In this document: positions 51,471 to 60,893 of the stretch, piece by piece
How the letters are laid out: each line of letters opens with the position of its first letter
Position numbering within the stretch: position 1 is the stretch's first letter
Source of the DNA: a bacterium
Lineage (GTDB): Bacteria; Sumerlaeota; Sumerlaeia; SLMS01
Direction: 5' to 3'
Assembly (NCBI GenBank): GCA_016125005.1
Contig: WGMQ01000003.1
Span: 1-64,000, forward strand
DNA length: 64,000 nucleotides
Made by a program: the position numbers and the translations under genes
The notes under the pieces: model-generated
The model's database searches: none
The model's input: the letters and a program-made list of their open reading frames with translations, nothing else
Told to the model about the DNA's origin: nothing

Positions 51471-53321
51471 TCACTCCCCGCCGAACAGACCCTCGATGCC
51501 GGTATGCTCTGCGCTCTCGAAGTCGTGGTCTGTCGACTCGTCGTTGCTGATGATAGCCCCTGCTGTTGAGACGTATATACGCGCCCATCCCGCCCAGATA
51601 TCACGTCCGGGCGGGATGAATGAGGCGTCGTGGCCGAAGATCAGGTTCTCGAAGGTGAGGTCCGCCCACCCCGAGCGCACGTTGGTGATGGGGAGGCGGA
51701 ACCAGTGCCAGAGGCGGCTGTCGGGATCGAGCGCCTGAATGAGGACCTTTTGAAAGAGTCGATAGCTGCGGCCCGCCTGACTGACGCGGACCGAGAAGCT
51801 GACCGGGTGGCGGGATCGCTCACCAGGAAGTGCCGGTTCGAGCAGGATGCCAAAGTGGACGATCGGATCCTTGGGCAGCTTGACCGGCCAGGTAAGCTGG
51901 CAGGGGACGCGCAGGGCGATGACGTCCTGCGAGCCGGCGTTGCCGTGAAACGTGTCTATACAGAACGGCCCTTCGAGCGGTGACCGGACCCGCGCCGATG
52001 CGATGTCCGACATGCCGTCGAGCGCCGCATCCTCGCGCCGCACGACGCGCAATGCCTTGGCGAGCGAGTTGATCTTCTGGATTTCGTTGAGGGCAGCAGC
52101 GGCGTCGCGATAGATCTCCGGCGAAACCTGCGCTGATGGGCGGGAACCGGATGCGCCCGTCATTTCCAGTTCCAACTGATCCCACTGCGGGTTCTCGGGA
52201 AGGGGCTTGTGGAGCTCGCCGACGACGGACGTCGCGCCCGAGGCGCGGGCGAATGCGATGGTGGACTCCAGCGTCTTCAACGACTCACCCGGCGTTCCCA
52301 GGAGCAGGCGTACATGGGTTCGAATCCCGAGCGCCTTGCACAGCGCAAGTGCCTCACGGACCTGGGCGTTGTGCACGTTGACGTCGGAGTGGCGATGGCG
52401 CAGAGGCTCGTTGCCGGACTCCATGCAGATCTCGATACCCTGCATGCCCCCTTGCTTCAGGACGGAGAGCCGTTCGTGATCGAGGTGTTCGCCGATGGTG
52501 CGGATTCGGAACGGGAGGCCCACCTGATCGACCCAAAGGCTCACGAACTCGCTGGTCCAGGCCGGGTCCCACGGAAAGATATCGTCCGCGAAATCGATGG
52601 CCTTTAGCTTGTAGGTGCTGGCGAGCTTCACCGCCTCCTCCACCACCCGGGCCACGGGGCGCATGTGGTAGTAGCTCGCGGTGTCCTGAAGCGCGCGGAT
52701 CATCGGCTGGTCGGTGAAGAGACTCTGAAAGGGGAAACCGCGGCTGGCAAGAATGGGAAGCCGGGCGCCGCGGGTCCGAGACCATTCCATGGGCTTGAGA
52801 CCCTCGGGATTCGGACGCGGCCAACTACCGAGTGATGGATTGTAGGTGCGCCGGGGACCAAGCGCCCACCCCTTGTCGGACCGCCACCAGGTGCCGGGAA
52901 CTTCGGATCCGGGGCGATGCTTCTTGAGCGCGGTAATCAGTTCGGCGGTCGCCTCGACCCACTCGCCCAGCAGGATGGCTCCCGGTACCGTATGATTGGT
53001 GAAATCATGGCTGTTGAGGGTGCCCTCGGCGCCGGCGATGGCCACGCAGCAGCGCGGCGAAATCTGCTTCATCTCGTTGAGAAGCCCCAGCGCGGTGGGA
53101 GACTGCCCGCGGTTGACGATCAGCACGGCCAAGCGCGGCGGGCGCTCGACCAAACGCTGCGCCACGTACTGGCGCTGTGCCTCGGTGCGGACCATGCAAC
53201 CCTCGACGTGGAATCCGCGTTCCTCACACAGGCCGACAGCTTGCGCGGTCTCGACCCAATCCCGTTGGTTGATCGTGTAGCTTTCCTGCAAGAGAATGAC
53301 GCAAACGTCTGTGACCGCCAC
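51471..53321 (-). CDS. Degenerate radical-SAM-like protein lacking all three cluster cysteines
   Basis: 616 residues from GTG 53321 (GAGG upstream). An N-terminal B12-binding-like Rossmann domain (residues 1-140) is followed by a radical SAM barrel: ILASRGFPFQSLFT, a Y.(M)RPVARVVEEAVKLAS helix, IDFADDIFPWDPAWTSEFVSLW, IRTIGEHLDHERLSVLKQGG, IEICMESGNEPLRHRHSDVN and LLLGTPGESLKTLE. In active enzymes the first of these reads RGCPFxCxFC. Here the three cysteine positions are Phe196, Ser200 and Thr203, so a 4Fe-4S cluster cannot be held in the normal way. A C-terminal beta-rich domain (about residues 440-590) may bind carbohydrate. The rest of the fold is well kept, arguing for a functional non-catalytic or altered role. 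Confidence 0.88.
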   Translation of the reverse strand: MAVTDVCVILLQESYTINQRDWVETAQAVGLCEERGFHVEGCMVRTEAQRQYVAQRLVERPPRLAVLIVNRGQSPTALGLLNEMKQISPRCCVAIAGAEGTLNSHDFTNHTVPGAILLGEWVEATAELITALKKHRPGSEVPGTWWRSDKGWALGPRRTYNPSLGSWPRPNPEGLKPMEWSRTRGARLPILASRGFPFQSLFTDQPMIRALQDTASYYHMRPVARVVEEAVKLASTYKLKAIDFADDIFPWDPAWTSEFVSLWVDQVGLPFRIRTIGEHLDHERLSVLKQGGMQGIEICMESGNEPLRHRHSDVNVHNAQVREALALCKALGIRTHVRLLLGTPGESLKTLESTIAFARASGATSVVGELHKPLPENPQWDQLELEMTGASGSRPSAQVSPEIYRDAAAALNEIQKINSLAKALRVVRREDAALDGMSDIASARVRSPLEGPFCIDTFHGNAGSQDVIALRVPCQLTWPVKLPKDPIVHFGILLEPALPGERSRHPVSFSVRVSQAGRSYRLFQKVLIQALDPDSRLWHWFRLPITNVRSGWADLTFENLIFGHDASFIPPGRDIWAGWARIYVSTAGAIISNDESTDHDFESAEHTGIEGLFGGE

Positions 53322-53391
53322 CGGGTTGCCTCACGTGCGTGGAATCCGATGTATCCTCACCAACCCAATCCAAGTAGCAAGGCCAAGCAAC

Positions 53392-54300
53392 TCAATTTAC
53401 GGAAGCCCACTCGGTGGTCAGGTAAGCCACGCTGAGGCGCAACGCCGTCCTCACCTCCTGTTCGGTCTCGACCGAGGGATCGTGCTCGGCCTCGATGGCG
53501 AAATTTCCCGCGTATCCCATCAGCGCCAGCGCCCGGAACATCGAACGGAAGTCAACCTGACCCAGGCCGGGAAATCGGTCGCGGCTGCACCGCGTGTCGT
53601 AGCTGCCGTAGAGCTGCACGGCCTCCTCCAGGATCTCGTGATCCTTCAGGTGCACATGGAGGATCCGGTTGCCGAACTGGCGCAGCATGGCCAGCGGATC
53701 GATGCGTTGCTTGATGCAATGGCTCGGGTCGAACTCCAGGCCCAGCGCCGGGTGGGGAAGCGCATCGAACATCATCTGGCAGGCGTGGGGCGAATAGGCC
53801 ATGTTGATGCCCCGAATCGGATAGCCGCGGTACATGGTGCAATTCTCGAACGCGATACGCAGCCCAAGCGCCTCCGCTTCGTCGGCCAGCGGTGCCCAGG
53901 TGGACACGAACATCGGGAGGTTGTCCTCGACGCTCTTCTCCGGGTCACGTCCGGCAAAGACCGAGATCACCGACACGCCGAAGGCCCGGGCAATCTGGAA
54001 GACAACGCGCAGGCCCGTGGCTTCGGCCTCGCGAATCGCCGGATCAGGGTGCAGGTGGTTGCGGTAGTAGCCGATCGACTCAGCGCGCAGGTTCCTCGCC
54101 GCGAGCAGGTCGCGGGCAGCCGCCACCGCCGCCGGGTCCCACCGATCCGTCGGGATGGGGAACCCCGGACCCAAGCGAAGCTGGATCGCGCGAACGCCAA
54201 TCGACTGGGCACGTTCGATTCGCAGGTCGTCGTAGGGCGCGAGATAGGACAAGCGGTCGGTGAAATCGACGATGGCACTGGGGGTCGGCTGGTCAGACAT
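53392..54300 (-). CDS. Sugar phosphate isomerase/epimerase (xylose-isomerase-like TIM barrel)
   Basis: 302 residues from ATG 54300 (GGAGG 9 bases upstream). AP-endonuclease-2/xylose-isomerase-like barrel: VISVFAGRDP, LRIAFENCTMYRG (metal Glu), LGLEFDPSHCIKQRIDP (Asp/His), ILHVHLKDHE and YAGNFAIEAEHD (final Glu). These enzymes isomerise or epimerise sugars, inositols or hydroxypyruvate-type substrates; the exact one is not visible. It lies between a PfkB kinase and the degenerate radical SAM gene on the same strand. Confidence 0.92.
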   Translation of the reverse strand: MSDQPTPSAIVDFTDRLSYLAPYDDLRIERAQSIGVRAIQLRLGPGFPIPTDRWDPAAVAAARDLLAARNLRAESIGYYRNHLHPDPAIREAEATGLRVVFQIARAFGVSVISVFAGRDPEKSVEDNLPMFVSTWAPLADEAEALGLRIAFENCTMYRGYPIRGINMAYSPHACQMMFDALPHPALGLEFDPSHCIKQRIDPLAMLRQFGNRILHVHLKDHEILEEAVQLYGSYDTRCSRDRFPGLGQVDFRSMFRALALMGYAGNFAIEAEHDPSVETEQEVRTALRLSVAYLTTEWASVN

Positions 54301-54345
54301 GAGAAGGTGCCTCCGGCCAAACGCTCCACCCCTCGGCGGGACGGG

Positions 54346-55281
54346 TCAACCGCTCAACTTTTCCGCGCGGACCTTGGCCAACAACTGCATCACATCGCGG
54401 CGCCGCAGCAGCTGGGTTTCCGGGGTCATGCAGGAGGCGGATCCGCAGGCCACGGCAAGGCGTGAGGCCTCCGAAAACGGCATCCCCTGCGTCATACCGC
54501 GCACCAGCCCCGCCGCGGAAGAATCGCCCGCCCCGGTGGTTCCCTTCACGGTCACCGGCGGCGTGTGGATCAGGAATGCGCCCTCGTCGCTGAGCGCCAG
54601 CGCATTCTCTCCGCCGTTGGAGATGAAGACCGCCTCGGCGCCCTGAGCGCGCAGTTCCTCCGCCCCTTCGCGCATCTCGGCCACCGTCGTGATCGAACGC
54701 CCGAGCGTTTCCTGAAGCTCGCGCCGGTTCGGCTTGGCGACGGAGACGCCCTCCCCGATGGCCGCGAGCAGACCCTCGCCCGTCGAGTCGACGAGCACAG
54801 GGACGTCCTGCTTGCGCGCCAGTCCCGCGAGCCGCGCCCAACTGTCGGGCGCCAGACCCGGCGGGAGGCTACCGCCAAGGCAGACGAAACTCGCCGACTT
54901 GAGTTGCTGCTTGTAGAGTAGGATGAAGTGGTCGAAGTACGTCGGCAGGACCGGCGTGCCCGGCTGGTTGACCTTCAGGATTCGCCCATTTTGCGGGTCG
55001 ATGATGGAGATGTTCGTGCGAACCTCTCCCGGGATGTTGATGTAGATGATGGGGACGGCGGCCTCGCGGGAGAGGCGGCGGAATTCCTGTACCGAGTCGC
55101 TGCCGAGGATCGTGACGGCCGTGGCCGGTTCCTCCAATTCACGCAGCACACGCGCCACGTTGATGCCCTTGCCACCGGCTGTCTTCTGCACGCGCCGCGC
55201 CCGATGCACGTCGCTCGTGCCCCAGTCGGGGACATCCATGCTCAGGTCCAGCGCGGGGTTCAGCGTGACGGTAATGACCAT
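54346..55281 (-). CDS. PfkB-family sugar kinase, 1-phosphofructokinase-like (FruK/LacC)
   Basis: 311 residues. It starts VITVTLNPALDLSMDV, the hallmark of FruK/LacC/Pfk2 enzymes, with AGGKGINVARVL (substrate site), LGGSLPPGL, VAKPNRRELQETL and VKGTTGAGDSSAAGLVRG (anion hole and catalytic Asp). It phosphorylates fructose-1-phosphate, tagatose-6-phosphate or fructose-6-phosphate; no PTS genes are present, so the substrate is open. It lies 9 bases from tyrS. Confidence 0.93.
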   Translation of the reverse strand: MVITVTLNPALDLSMDVPDWGTSDVHRARRVQKTAGGKGINVARVLRELEEPATAVTILGSDSVQEFRRLSREAAVPIIYINIPGEVRTNISIIDPQNGRILKVNQPGTPVLPTYFDHFILLYKQQLKSASFVCLGGSLPPGLAPDSWARLAGLARKQDVPVLVDSTGEGLLAAIGEGVSVAKPNRRELQETLGRSITTVAEMREGAEELRAQGAEAVFISNGGENALALSDEGAFLIHTPPVTVKGTTGAGDSSAAGLVRGMTQGMPFSEASRLAVACGSASCMTPETQLLRRRDVMQLLAKVRAEKLSG

Positions 55282-55290
55282 TGGGAAGGA

Positions 55291-56565
55291 TTACCCGAAT
55301 TGGACGAGGGCGTACTTCTTCTTTCCGGCGCGGAGGATCAGCATGGTCTCGCTCGCCAGGTCCTCGGCGGTGACGGCACGCTTCTCCTGCGGGATGGCGG
55401 TGGCCGCGTTGTTGAGATAGACGCCGCCCTGCTCAAGGAGCCGCTTCGCGTCCTTCTTGCTGGGCGCCAGGCCCGCGCGCACCAGCAGATCCGCCGTGGC
55501 GAGACCCGCGTCCAGCTCGGCGCGGGGAATGGCGACAGAGGGAACTTCCTGAAAGAGCGCCTTCAGCTCGGCGTCGCTCAGGTTGCGAAGCTCGCCTCCG
55601 AAGAGGGCCTCCGACGCGGCCTTCGCCTTCTGTGCCTCGTCTGCGCCGTGGGCCAGGGCAGTCACCTCAAGCGCCAAACGCTTCTGGGCGATGCGCCGCT
55701 CGGGCGCGGCCTGATGCGCTGCCATCACCGTGGCGATCTCGTCGATGGGGACGAGCGTCATCATCTTGAGGAAGCGCTCGACAACGGCGTCCTCCTGACG
55801 AACCCAGAACTGGTAGAACTCGTAGGGGCTGAACTTGTTCGGATCGAGCCAGACCGCGCCCCCCTCCGTCTTCCCCATCTTGCGGCCTTCCGCGTCGGTG
55901 AGGAGCGGCGTCGTGATGCCGAAGACGCGCCCGCCGGACGTGCGGCGGATGAGCTCCGTGCCGGAGACGATATTCCCCCACTGGTCGCTGCCGCCCGCCT
56001 GCACATCGCAGGCGTGGTGGTCGTGCAGGTGCTTGAAATCGCACGCCTGAAGGAGCGAGTAGCTGAACTCGGTGTAGCTGAGGCCGGACTGGGACTCGAG
56101 GCGGCGCTTCACGCTGTCGCGCGTCAGCATTTCGTTCACGCGGAAGTGCTTGCCGACGTCGCGAAGGAAATCGAGGAAGCTGAAGGCGCCCAGCCAGTCG
56201 GCGTTGTTCAGCAGCATGGCCTTGCCATCGCCGAACTCGATGAACTGGGAGAGGTTGCGGCGGATGCCCTCCATGTTGGCGCGAATCTGCTCGGCGGAGA
56301 GCAGGCTCCGCTCGGCGCTCTTGCCGGAAGGATCACCGATCATGCCGGTTCCGCCGCCGACCAGCGCGATGGGGCGATGGCCGCAGAGCTGGAAATGCTT
56401 GAGGATCATGATCGAAACCATGTGCCCGATGTGCAACGAGTCCGCCGTCGGGTCGAAACCGATATAGACAGTATAGGCGCGTTCGGAGCAGAGCTTCTCG
56501 AACTCGGGATCGGTCAGATCCTGGAGGAGGAGGCGTTCGCGAAGGACCTCGACGATGTTGCGCAT
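55291..56565 (-). CDS. tyrS: Tyrosyl-tRNA synthetase
   Basis: 424 residues from ATG 56565. Class I signatures: VYIGFDPTADSLHIGHMVS (HIGH motif), GGTGMIGDPSGKSAER, GGSDQWGNI and GRKMGKTEGGAVWL (KMSKS-equivalent KMGKT). A C-terminal S4-like RNA-binding region has GLAPSKKDAKRLLEQGGVYLNN. It charges tRNA-Tyr. A GATATAGAC variant and a GTATAG fragment of the dispersed word lie at its 5' end near 56461. It is in the same strand block as pfkB. Confidence 0.97.
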   Translation of the reverse strand: MRNIVEVLRERLLLQDLTDPEFEKLCSERAYTVYIGFDPTADSLHIGHMVSIMILKHFQLCGHRPIALVGGGTGMIGDPSGKSAERSLLSAEQIRANMEGIRRNLSQFIEFGDGKAMLLNNADWLGAFSFLDFLRDVGKHFRVNEMLTRDSVKRRLESQSGLSYTEFSYSLLQACDFKHLHDHHACDVQAGGSDQWGNIVSGTELIRRTSGGRVFGITTPLLTDAEGRKMGKTEGGAVWLDPNKFSPYEFYQFWVRQEDAVVERFLKMMTLVPIDEIATVMAAHQAAPERRIAQKRLALEVTALAHGADEAQKAKAASEALFGGELRNLSDAELKALFQEVPSVAIPRAELDAGLATADLLVRAGLAPSKKDAKRLLEQGGVYLNNAATAIPQEKRAVTAEDLASETMLILRAGKKKYALVQFG

Positions 56566-56644
56566 GGGTTGATCAAGCCGTCCTGTGACCCGGGCACGCA
56601 GCCCGGCGATTTTCCGGAAGCGTCCGCAAGCAGGGGGGCGTGGG

Positions 56645-58264
56645 TCAATCCGCGAATCGGGACGGGACTCCGCGTCGTTCATCGAACGGCATTCGCGGCA
56701 AGCCGCCTCGACGCCAGATCACGAAGCGCTTCACCCCGCGACCGTCGATGAAGGCCGGTCCCTGATACACAATCGCCACACGATGGAGAGTAATCGATGA
56801 GTCCGCCTTCTGCAAGTAGAGGCGCGACGGGCGGGAATAACGATACACTGGATGCGCTGCATCGATGTCCCCGGCGGGAATCGCGTGGTGCGCGATGAAG
56901 TCAATACTCTCCGCATCGAGGTAGCTGGCGAGGCCCTGATGAGCAATGTGCTCCTGCATCTGGATGTTGTTAATGAGACCGTCCAGGTTCACCACTCCCC
57001 CGCCGCGATAGTAGCCGAACACGCCACAGTCGCTCATGCCGATGTGCGTCTTCGCGGGGAGGGACTCACGCGTCCACAGGGCCGCCGCATAGCTCTGGGC
57101 TTGAAACGCCCGGGCGTCGCGTCGCCACAGGAACAGCACCTGGCCAAGGAGCCCCACTGTCACCAGAAGGACACAGACCACGCCAACCAGACGCGCCCGG
57201 AATCCTTCATGCTCGACGGCGCCATCGGCCAGGCTACCAATAGCCAGCATGGCAAACGGCCAGTATCCGGTCAGGTGCCACGTATAGACACCCCATCGCA
57301 TGAAAAGCGCCGTATAGACGAGGTGTATAGATTGAAAGACCGCCCCAACAATCAGCAGGTGGCGTAGAGCGGGACGTGATTCCCGTCGGGCGGAAAATGC
57401 GGTCAGTGCCAGCAGGCACGCTCCCATGACAACATAGGGAGCATGGGGCCTTGGAAAGAATACCGGGTTCGGGAAACCGGACTTTAGCTTGCCGGAAATG
57501 GGAGAGAGACTTCCTGTGGTCGCGTAATTGATGGCGAAATAAATCGAGGCGACCAGGATCACGGGCAATCCCCAGCCCAGCGCTTTTCTCCACCAACCCG
57601 GAAAATCCAACAAACGTCGCAAATGGCCCAGGGTAGCCAAGACTCCGAGACCCAGGCAAAGCAGCGCCAAATCCAACCGGGCGAGGAAGAGCATCGACAG
57701 GATCATGCCGAACTCGATCTCCCGTTTCCAGGGGCGCGCGGACAGAATCGCCTCCCGGCTGGCAACAAATGCGAGTCCTCCCAAACCCAGCAGAACCAGT
57801 CCGCTCTCCAGCCCATCCGTGCAGCCGTAGACAACCGGCGGAAGCGCCGCCACAGCGATCATGGCGCAGAGTGCACGAGCCTTAAGGCCCATCCGACGCC
57901 CGGCGGCAAGGAGCAGCAAGATGCCTCCCACGCCGAGAAGCCATTGCAACGACAGGAGGGTACGAGCCTGGTACTCGAGATCGGATAAATCATTTCCCGA
58001 CGGATGAAAAAATACAGCGACAAAGGCGCAGCATAGCATCCACAACGGGTGATAGCCATTGGTGGAATTAGTTCCGTCGAAGGTGCTCCCCACGCCCGCG
58101 GCCAGATTCCTCGAAACCTGAAAATAATAATAGGCGTCATCCGGTGTCTGCGAAACAAAAGCCGACGTGGGAGAAATCCAATGCCAAAGCAGGCGGAAGG
58201 CAAAAATACAAATCACGCCCACCGGCACCAGATGACACCAGCCTGGGACATTACTTGGCTTCAT
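56645..58264 (-). CDS. Polytopic membrane glycosyltransferase-like protein (GT-C)
   Basis: 539 residues with about ten membrane helices. The first periplasmic loop has QTPDDAYYYFQVSRNLAAG, an acidic DD motif typical of GT-C/PMT-like enzymes, followed by a GTNSTNGYHPLW motif. The C-terminal 170 residues are a soluble periplasmic domain (THIGMSDCGVFGYYRGGGVVNLDG, typical of this subfamily). It probably moves a sugar from a polyprenyl-phosphate carrier. It overlaps the upstream GT-C gene by 14 bases (ATG 58264 with GAGG). Two exact words (57282, 57312) and one near word (57325). Confidence 0.87.
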   Translation of the reverse strand: MKPSNVPGWCHLVPVGVICIFAFRLLWHWISPTSAFVSQTPDDAYYYFQVSRNLAAGVGSTFDGTNSTNGYHPLWMLCCAFVAVFFHPSGNDLSDLEYQARTLLSLQWLLGVGGILLLLAAGRRMGLKARALCAMIAVAALPPVVYGCTDGLESGLVLLGLGGLAFVASREAILSARPWKREIEFGMILSMLFLARLDLALLCLGLGVLATLGHLRRLLDFPGWWRKALGWGLPVILVASIYFAINYATTGSLSPISGKLKSGFPNPVFFPRPHAPYVVMGACLLALTAFSARRESRPALRHLLIVGAVFQSIHLVYTALFMRWGVYTWHLTGYWPFAMLAIGSLADGAVEHEGFRARLVGVVCVLLVTVGLLGQVLFLWRRDARAFQAQSYAAALWTRESLPAKTHIGMSDCGVFGYYRGGGVVNLDGLINNIQMQEHIAHQGLASYLDAESIDFIAHHAIPAGDIDAAHPVYRYSRPSRLYLQKADSSITLHRVAIVYQGPAFIDGRGVKRFVIWRRGGLPRMPFDERRGVPSRFAD

Positions 58265-60893
58265 CGGCGTCCTCGTTCAGCCGCTTCAACAGAGGATCGG
58301 CAATCTCCGTGGCAACTCCCGGAGACTGAAACGTGGCGACCCACATCCGACCGCCACTCGTCGGACGCAGCGGCTTGATGGGCATGATCTGGAGTCCGAC
58401 AGAAAGCGCCGCCGCGCCTTCAGGAACAGGAACAACCAAGTCGCGCCGCACCCAAACTCCATCGGGAAGCGTGCCGCGGAAATTGGGACCGTTCGCCGGA
58501 ATCGGACTGCTCATGGGGCGACCAGACTTGTCGATGAAGGTCAAGGCGCCGTTCGATTCGCCATGCTCGAGGCCCTCCCAGCGGGCATAGTAGGAGAACG
58601 CCGCCACCGTGCCCGGCGTGACCGGCGCTGGGGGCGCATAGAAGCCGACCACTTTCTTCGTATCCGCGGGATAGGGGATCACGACAACGGGGTCCCCGCC
58701 TAGACCCGTCAGTGTTGAATCCGCCGCGATTTCACCGATCCCGGTCCACGACCATGATCCGCCCTTTGGGTCACCATAAGTCGGCATCGCATCCCAGCTA
58801 TCGGAGAGCGGCACCGAATCCGGCGCTTGGTCGGTAGGTCCCTTTATCCGCCAATCAGCTCCGTGGAAATTCCACGGGAAATAGGGAGTGTACTGAAGGC
58901 GTGCCGCCGTGAAATAGAGCCCCACACGGTGGAGTCCCGGTTCAAGGGCGATGGGGATCGTCGCCACCTTCTCGGATGCTCCCCCGGGGATTGTATAGAC
59001 AGCCGTCGTGTGCCCGTCGACCGACACTGCCAGAAGAAAATCCGCCGGAAGGGGAGTCGAATTCTTGCGCGCGATGGGATCGTCAGGAAAGCGACCCGAG
59101 TATCGCACGGCCAGCACCCGCTCAGATTCGTCGGGCTGATTAATGACGAACTCCAAGCGATCGTCGCGTTCGAAACGAAGTGCCGTCTTTCCGCCGATCG
59201 TCACAAGGCTTGTGTACTGATGCGTGGGCCAGGCGATGGAATCCAGAGGACCGAAGTGATCCAACGGGACAGGTAGCGTCATCCGTTCCGGCGCCGATGC
59301 CAGGACGACGTCGTACTCCGGACCCATGCGTGACGTGCCACGATATCCGACCTGCATGTCTTTTGTGATCAACTGCCAGAGGCCCGGCGCCTCCGCTTCG
59401 CGCCACGCAGACAGAATCGTCGGAGATGATCCGCTCGCCATCAGAGCACGCAGCGGCATTTCGTAGCGCGCCGCCACTCCGTGCTCGAACAAATAGGCGA
59501 GCGCCGGAGATTCAATCGAGTGTCCTGCCTTCCCGACAAAATAGTCGGCCTGCACCAGATCGTTCCGATGAGGGACGAAAATTCGCTCATCCTTCGGCAT
59601 CGATTCCAGAACCTTCACGGCGCCGTCATAGTTGGACAAATCCGCGGTGAAATAGCGTCCTGAAAAAAACACCGAGCAGACAACGCAAAGTCCAAGACAA
59701 ACCCGAGGAAAAATAAATCGAACGCGCGATTCCGAGGTCTCGCCCTCGGCACCGAAAAATGCCACCATCAATCCCAGGAAAGTCGGAACCAGAAAAATAA
59801 AGTAGCGGGTATAGTAGGCGCGCTGAACGGTGAGACTGAAAAGCGTGAAATAGGCTGCGACGGGAAGAAGCATCGCCAAGACAAGACCAGACATGGCTGC
59901 CGGTGAAAGACGTCGCATTCCACCGCGGAACACTGAAATTAGGGATGCTGCAATGGCTGCTCCGGGTAGCAGTAGAAGCAGTCTGCTGTCCTCTCCTGCG
60001 CGGAAGAAATTGACGACAAGAGCGAAGACTTCATCCAGAAGAAATCCCACACTGGGCGACACATTGGTCAGCTTGGAATTGCCCGGCTCGATGAGCCGAA
60101 AAATCGACGAGCCCTTTGTGACCAGAAAGAAAAACACCGCGACCAACAGCAAAATCGCGAGCGGAAGAAATGGTCTTCTCGGCCAGTCTGTCGGACTAAC
60201 GGAAATCATTTCCCGCCGCAGGTCGACGAACACAAAAGGGCCTATCAAGACAGCGCAAGCAACGGCACCGGTCGGAAGGAGAAATACCGGATGATTGAAA
60301 AATCCCGCGGCGGCAGCGAGTCCAATGAAACCCACACCTGGCCACACCGCTCCCCGATAGAAACATGCCATCCCGACGAGCAGCACCGCTGTATAGAAAG
60401 TCATACCGCCGTAGTAGTTGGCGTCCTGTGCATACATGATGAGGAAGCAGTTCGTTGCAGCGAGGGCGCCCATCCACGGCACGGCACGCCTGCCAAAGCA
60501 AAGTCCCGCCCACAGTGCCAGCAGCGGAACGGCCGACGAGCCAAGCAGAGCGCTCCAGAATCGCAACGCCCAGTTGCTCGATCCGAGGAGACTCAGGCAC
60601 CACTCCACTGGGACGAGGTGCGCCGCGTGTGTGCCGAACGAGATGATCGAATACTTCCCCGCCGATGCTTCCTTGAGCATCACGATTTCGTCCATCCAGA
60701 GGTTGCTCTCCCCCAGTTGGAAGAAGCGGATCATGAACGCGAGAATCGCGATGACGCCGAGCATGGGTAGCATGGCGCGTAACTCGTCGAGCAACACCGG
60801 CCCCTGCGGTTCGGGATCATTGGCTATCGCGGTCGGCACGAGGCTTTCACTGGATGTAGCCGCAGCACTGGCCTTCGATCGTTTGCGTGCCAT
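58251..60893 (-). CDS. Large GT-C (GT39/ArnT-like) membrane glycosyltransferase with C-terminal beta-rich domain
   Basis: 880 residues from ATG 60893 (TGATG overlap with the preceding stop). After the first helix comes ESNLWMDEIVMLKEA, the Asp-Glu acceptor/metal motif of GT39-like enzymes. About ten membrane helices follow, to residue 430. The C-terminal 400 residues are periplasmic and beta-rich: LAVRYSGRFPDD, DFLLAVSVDGHTTAVYTIPG and LEPGLHRVGLYFTAARLQ, then a second carbohydrate-binding-like part (AFSYYARWEGLEHGESNGAL). It probably glycosylates a lipid or protein outside the inner membrane. The donor could come from the GT2 at 36938. Word at 58993 (V-Y-T). Confidence 0.87.
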   Translation of the reverse strand: MARKRSKASAAATSSESLVPTAIANDPEPQGPVLLDELRAMLPMLGVIAILAFMIRFFQLGESNLWMDEIVMLKEASAGKYSIISFGTHAAHLVPVEWCLSLLGSSNWALRFWSALLGSSAVPLLALWAGLCFGRRAVPWMGALAATNCFLIMYAQDANYYGGMTFYTAVLLVGMACFYRGAVWPGVGFIGLAAAAGFFNHPVFLLPTGAVACAVLIGPFVFVDLRREMISVSPTDWPRRPFLPLAILLLVAVFFFLVTKGSSIFRLIEPGNSKLTNVSPSVGFLLDEVFALVVNFFRAGEDSRLLLLLPGAAIAASLISVFRGGMRRLSPAAMSGLVLAMLLPVAAYFTLFSLTVQRAYYTRYFIFLVPTFLGLMVAFFGAEGETSESRVRFIFPRVCLGLCVVCSVFFSGRYFTADLSNYDGAVKVLESMPKDERIFVPHRNDLVQADYFVGKAGHSIESPALAYLFEHGVAARYEMPLRALMASGSSPTILSAWREAEAPGLWQLITKDMQVGYRGTSRMGPEYDVVLASAPERMTLPVPLDHFGPLDSIAWPTHQYTSLVTIGGKTALRFERDDRLEFVINQPDESERVLAVRYSGRFPDDPIARKNSTPLPADFLLAVSVDGHTTAVYTIPGGASEKVATIPIALEPGLHRVGLYFTAARLQYTPYFPWNFHGADWRIKGPTDQAPDSVPLSDSWDAMPTYGDPKGGSWSWTGIGEIAADSTLTGLGGDPVVVIPYPADTKKVVGFYAPPAPVTPGTVAAFSYYARWEGLEHGESNGALTFIDKSGRPMSSPIPANGPNFRGTLPDGVWVRRDLVVPVPEGAAALSVGLQIMPIKPLRPTSGGRMWVATFQSPGVATEIADPLLKRLNEDADEAK

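Noticed and set aside
54928-56751. 607-codon plus-strand frame opposite pfkB and tyrS
   Set aside because: Shadow of two well-identified genes on the other strand.
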